A stretch of 64,000 nt of DNA from Nocardiopsis ansamitocini (GTDB lineage: Bacteria > Actinomycetota > Actinomycetes > Streptosporangiales > Streptosporangiaceae): positions 1 through 64,000 of the forward strand of contig NZ_BSQG01000014.1 of the NCBI RefSeq assembly GCF_030268225.1, in the 5' to 3' direction. Shown piece by piece: positions 61,093-64,000 of this stretch (positions within the stretch are counted from its first letter, which is position 1; each line of letters opens with the position of its first letter). A model generated the notes under the pieces. That model was given only the letters and a program-made list of their open reading frames with translations, searched no databases and had not been told where the DNA came from. The translations under genes were made by a program, and so were the position numbers.

Positions 61093-62046
61093 GTGCCCCG
61101 ACCCGAGAAGTACGTGTCCCGAGCCGATCTGGGCTGGGGGGAGAGCCCGGCCCAGGCGGCCGACCCCAAGTCCGGCTTGGTCATCCACTACGACTCCAGC
61201 AACCAGCGTTTGGCCGCCAAGGCACATGAGGAGTGCCTGGCCTACTGGCGGCGCACGAGAGATTTTCACACCGGGCCCAGTCGCGGCTGGGCCGACATCG
61301 GATATTCCTGGATGGCATGCCCGCACGCCTATGTCATCGAGGGACGCGGGCTGTTCCGGGTTCAGGCCGCCCAACCCGGCGGCAACTCCAGTCACTACTC
61401 GGTCACCCTGGCCACCGGCCCCACCGACGTCATCACCGACGGCCAGGTCAACGCCGTGCGTCAGCTCCGCCAGTGGTTGATGGAGCCGCGGTCCTCCATC
61501 GGCGGCACGGTGTTGGGCCACCGTGACTTCATTTCCACCTCGTGCCCCGGCGAACGCGCATACGCACTGGTCATCGACGGCACCTTCGCCAAGCCGCCCA
61601 CCCCGACCCTCCAGGAGGACGACGTGCCCGGCCATCACCTGTTCAAAAAGACGACCGCCCAGCCGCTCGCCCCCGGCCAGTGGGCGTCGCTCCAGTTCAC
61701 CGAACGCGACGGCATCTCCGGCGAGTTGTACGCCCTGGTCGGTGTGGACGAACCCAACGGAGCCCTCTACGACCTCTCGGTCGGGGTCACTGTCGAAGGT
61801 CTGGCCGCAGGAGAAGAGTTCCAACTGCGCGCCGTCGAGTACGAGAAGAAGGGGGACGCCTGGCAGCCGGTGCGCAACCGGCCGATCGACTCCCCGGTGC
61901 AGGCAGGGGGCAGCGGGCACTTCACCTATTCCTGGAAAGGCGATCTTGCCAAGGGGCGCCGCGTACGCATCCGGGTCGTCTCCTACGGCCGGACACCGGT
62001 GCGCGTCACCGATGCGACCGCCGACGTCTTCCACTGGGCGAGGTGA
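61093..62046 (+). CDS. Peptidoglycan-recognition-type N-acetylmuramoyl-L-alanine amidase without signal peptide
   Basis: A 317-residue protein. Residues about 1-170 are a PGRP/amidase_2 domain: zinc ligands H32 (VIHYD), H143 (GHRD) and C151 (TSCPG), with the catalytic-site Tyr71 in DIGYSW. All three ligands are intact, as in T7 lysozyme-type amidases that cleave MurNAc-L-Ala bonds. Residues about 185-317 form a beta-rich domain of unknown kind, starting DDVPGHHLFKKTTAQPL. There is no signal peptide or membrane helix, so export would need another route. It starts at GTG 61093, 4 nt after GGAGG. It may be a domesticated phage-type lysin, a cytoplasmic recycling enzyme or a spore/autolysis factor; context does not decide. 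Confidence 0.85.
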   Translation: MPRPEKYVSRADLGWGESPAQAADPKSGLVIHYDSSNQRLAAKAHEECLAYWRRTRDFHTGPSRGWADIGYSWMACPHAYVIEGRGLFRVQAAQPGGNSSHYSVTLATGPTDVITDGQVNAVRQLRQWLMEPRSSIGGTVLGHRDFISTSCPGERAYALVIDGTFAKPPTPTLQEDDVPGHHLFKKTTAQPLAPGQWASLQFTERDGISGELYALVGVDEPNGALYDLSVGVTVEGLAAGEEFQLRAVEYEKKGDAWQPVRNRPIDSPVQAGGSGHFTYSWKGDLAKGRRVRIRVVSYGRTPVRVTDATADVFHWAR

Positions 62047-62070
62047 CACGCGGTTGCCGAGCCCTTTGCA

Positions 62071-62110
62071 CCACCGCGCCCCGTTCCTCACGAGGAACGG
62101 GGCGCGGTGG
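62071..62110. terminator. Very strong bidirectional hairpin
   Basis: A 19-bp perfect inverted repeat (62071-62089 with 62092-62110, arm CCACCGCGCCCCGTTCCTC) separated by two bases lies between the convergent amidase and carboxyltransferase genes. Confidence 0.8.
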
Positions 62111-62171
62111 TTCCTGAGCGCGTGTCGGACGACGTTCCACTGAGGCGGGTGCCTCCCGGATCGAGTCCGCC

Positions 62172-63662
62172 TCAGAGCCCCAGCCGGCGGTACCGGTCGT
62201 GTCGCGCGCGCAGCCGAGCGGCCTGCTCACGGTGGAACAGGATGGTCAGCTCGTACTCCAGTGCGGCGCCGAGGCGCCGGCAGAACGCCTCGGGTTCGTC
62301 GGCGGCGTCGTCGTGTTCGGCGACGATACGATCCACGATGCCGTTTGCGCGCAGTTCCACCGAGCGGACCCCCTGCTCGGCCGCCAGTAGCGGTGCTCTG
62401 TCCACGGTCCGGTGGACGATGGCGCTCGCGCCCTCGGGCGGCAGCGGGGACAGCCAGGCGTGTTGGGCGCAGATGACCCGATCGGCCGGTATCAGCGCCA
62501 GTGCCCCACCACCGGTCCCCTGCCCCAGGAGCACCGACACGGTGGGCGCCTCCAGAGTGACCAGTTCGGCCAGGCAGCGAGCGATCTGCCCGGCCATGCC
62601 GCGTTCCTCGGCGTCCTTGGACAGGGCCGCCCCCGGGGTGTCGATCAGGGTGACAAGGGGCAGCCGCAGCTCACGTGCGATGCGCATGCCCCGGCGGGCC
62701 TCGCGCAGCGCGGCCGGACCCATGGGGTGCTCGACACTCTGGCGGTTGCGGTCCTGACCCAGCAGTACGCACGGCGCCTTCCCGAAACGGGCCAGGGCGA
62801 GTAGGAGTCCCGGGTCGGACTCCCCGTCACCGGTGCCGTTGAGCGGGACGACATCGGTGGCGGCATGGCGCAGCAGCCTGCGCACACCTGGCCGGTCGGG
62901 TCGGCGCGAGCGCACGATGGAGTCCCAGGCGGCGATGTCGGGGATGTGCTCCTGACCCGGTTCGGGGGTGTCGGCGAGGGAGCGGGGGCGGGCCAACAGC
63001 ACGTTCAGGGTGCGGTCGGCGATCGCCGGCAGGTGCTCGGCCTCCAACACCGCATCCACCAGTCCGCTGCGGTAGAGGTTCTCGGCGACCTGGACGCCTT
63101 CGGGGAACTCCTTGCCGTACAGCGCCTCGTAGACGCGCGGGCCGAGGAAGCCGATCAGAGCGCCCGGTTCGGCGACCGTCACGTGTCCCTGCGATCCCCA
63201 CGAGGCCAGCACCCCACCGGTGGTCGGGTGGCGTAGGTAGACCAGGTAGGACAGCCCGGCGGCCTTGTGCGCGGCGATGGCCGCGGAGATCTTCACCATC
63301 GCCAGGAAGGCGAGAGTTCCCTCCTGCATGCGGGTTCCGCCGGAGGCGGGGGCGGCCAGTAGCGGCAGTCCCTCCTCGGTGGCCCGTTCGACCGCCACGA
63401 CCAGGCGCTCGGCGGCGGCGGCACCGATGGAGCCGGCCAGAAAGGTGAACTCACTGGCGACGATCGCCACTCGGCGCCCGCGCAGCAGCCCCTCACCCGT
63501 CAGCACCGATTCGTCGCACCCGCTGCGTTCCCGGGCCCTGGCGAGGTCGGCCGCGTACCCCTTTCCGGGGCGGACGTCGATGGGGTCGGTGTCCCACGAG
63601 GTGAACGACCCCGGGTCCAGGGTGCGCTCGATCAGTTCGCGGGCGCTCTGCCGCTTGGCCAT
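62172..63662 (-). CDS. Fused acyl-CoA carboxylase carboxyltransferase (beta-alpha)
   Basis: A 496-residue protein joining both halves of a carboxyltransferase. The AccD-like half (about 1-250) has GSIGAAAAERLVVAVERATE, the SGGTRMQEGTLAFLAMVKISAA oxyanion region and a TTGGVLASWGS. The AccA-like half (about 255-496) has PLVTLIDTPGAALS, EERGMAGQIARCLAEL and VLLGQGTGGGALAL. It lacks the N-terminal zinc finger of bacterial AccD. It transfers CO2 from carboxybiotin to acetyl-CoA or another acyl-CoA. No biotin carboxylase is nearby. The start is ATG 63662 (GAGGA only 2 nt away) or GTG 63671. It lies 24-33 bases after the carrier gene, so the two are probably one operon. Confidence 0.88.
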   Translation of the reverse strand: MAKRQSARELIERTLDPGSFTSWDTDPIDVRPGKGYAADLARARERSGCDESVLTGEGLLRGRRVAIVASEFTFLAGSIGAAAAERLVVAVERATEEGLPLLAAPASGGTRMQEGTLAFLAMVKISAAIAAHKAAGLSYLVYLRHPTTGGVLASWGSQGHVTVAEPGALIGFLGPRVYEALYGKEFPEGVQVAENLYRSGLVDAVLEAEHLPAIADRTLNVLLARPRSLADTPEPGQEHIPDIAAWDSIVRSRRPDRPGVRRLLRHAATDVVPLNGTGDGESDPGLLLALARFGKAPCVLLGQDRNRQSVEHPMGPAALREARRGMRIARELRLPLVTLIDTPGAALSKDAEERGMAGQIARCLAELVTLEAPTVSVLLGQGTGGGALALIPADRVICAQHAWLSPLPPEGASAIVHRTVDRAPLLAAEQGVRSVELRANGIVDRIVAEHDDAADEPEAFCRRLGAALEYELTILFHREQAARLRARHDRYRRLGL

Positions 63663-63695
63663 GTTCCTCACCGGCTTTCGTCTCTGTCTGGTCGG

Positions 63696-64000
63696 TCACA
63701 GCCAGTTCGGGAGGACCATCACGGCCCAGGCGAGAAGCGGCCCCGCGGCCACGACGATGGCACCGTAGGCCAGGATCTGCTTGTAGAAACGATCGGGATC
63801 GATGCCCTTTGCGTTGGCCAGGACCAACGCGCCATTGGTGGAGAAGGGGCTGACATCCACGACGGTGGAGGACACGGAGAGGGCCGCGATCATCCCGACG
63901 GCGCCGATGTCGCCGGCGAGGAGGAAGGGCACTGCGAGCGGGATGGTCACACCGAGGATGGCGGTGGAGGACGCGAATGCCGAGACCACGCCGCCGATGT
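63696..64000 (-). CDS. SLC13-type dicarboxylate carrier, C-terminal end
   Basis: Only the last about 101 residues are in the window; the gene continues past the right edge. They contain membrane helices at about the start (SSTAILGVTIPLAVPFLL), the middle (VGMIAALSVSSTVVDVSPFSTNGALVLA) and the end (GAIVVAAGPLLAWAVMVLP). The S-x-x-V-D-V-S-P-F-S-T-N-G motif is characteristic of SLC13/MatC-like ion transporters for dicarboxylates. Co-orientation with the carboxyltransferase suggests coupling of substrate uptake (for example malonate or another dicarboxylate) to CoA carboxylation, which is inference. Confidence 0.8.
   Translation of the reverse strand, partial: IGGVVSAFASSTAILGVTIPLAVPFLLAGDIGAVGMIAALSVSSTVVDVSPFSTNGALVLANAKGIDPDRFYKQILAYGAIVVAAGPLLAWAVMVLPNWL

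Overview
The window is high-GC DNA densely packed with genes on both strands, with GTG and TTG starts, many GTGA/ATGA overlaps and long antisense shadow frames. It is actinobacterial chromosome. The conserved core is lysA-hom-thrC-thrB-rho-rpmE-prfA-prmC-tsaC-wecA-atpBEFHAGDC followed by a DUF2550 gene, as in Streptomyces and relatives. A type-B carboxylesterase at 31.5-33.0 kb matches, as far as I can recall, the Thermobifida enzyme TfCa. I therefore place the source in Nocardiopsaceae, probably Thermobifida. This is inference from recognition; no search was run.

Layout. 0-6.5 kb: a cut-off nitrate-sensing-type histidine kinase, a VanZ/RDD membrane protein, a three-gene minus-strand set (solute-binding/VWA fusion, two-helix membrane protein, DUF3592 protein) and a frameshifted TetR C-terminal remnant. 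6.5-22.5 kb: single-function genes: guaB1, a CDP-alcohol phosphatidyltransferase, a membrane acyltransferase, an M20 amidohydrolase with a disordered tail, an M48 protease, a PLP dehydratase, an EF-G paralogue, an alpha/beta hydrolase, a secreted coiled-coil protein, peptide deformylase, a nucleotidyltransferase, an MHYT sensor and an APH-like kinase. 22.5-34.9 kb: an accessory-looking stretch with several 0.4-1 kb gaps. It holds a CbiX-like protein without its histidines, an APH(6)-like kinase, PP2C-KdpD-KdpE without the Kdp pump, an SCO6745-type protein, the carboxylesterase and a fatty acid desaturase.

34.9-62 kb: tRNA-Arg(CCG), a lone response regulator, an ArgS-derived DALR protein, then lysine and threonine biosynthesis, Rho, L31, RF1 with its methyltransferase, the tRNA t6A enzyme, a lipid-linked sugar phosphotransferase and the complete F1Fo ATP synthase operon (two small AtpI/AtpZ-like proteins, then atpB to atpC). 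After that come DUF2550, a thiamine-binding MTH1187 protein, cob(I)alamin adenosyltransferase and a peptidoglycan-recognition amidase. 62-64 kb: a fused carboxyltransferase and the end of an SLC13-type carrier.

Regulatory picture. Convergent gene pairs are mostly separated by perfect GC-rich hairpins (9.04, 13.09, 17.34, 25.58 and 62.07 kb). The carboxylesterase and desaturase instead share a CTAG that supplies both stop codons. At least five genes have a TANNNT box 6-7 nt before the start codon and no ribosome binding site, the arrangement expected of leaderless transcripts. No CRISPR array, insertion sequence, prophage or rRNA was seen. I found no clearly new multi-gene system. The best leads are the tRNA-Arg/response regulator/ArgS-relic cluster, the histidine-less CbiX protein, the signal-less peptidoglycan amidase and the orphan PP2C-KdpDE unit.
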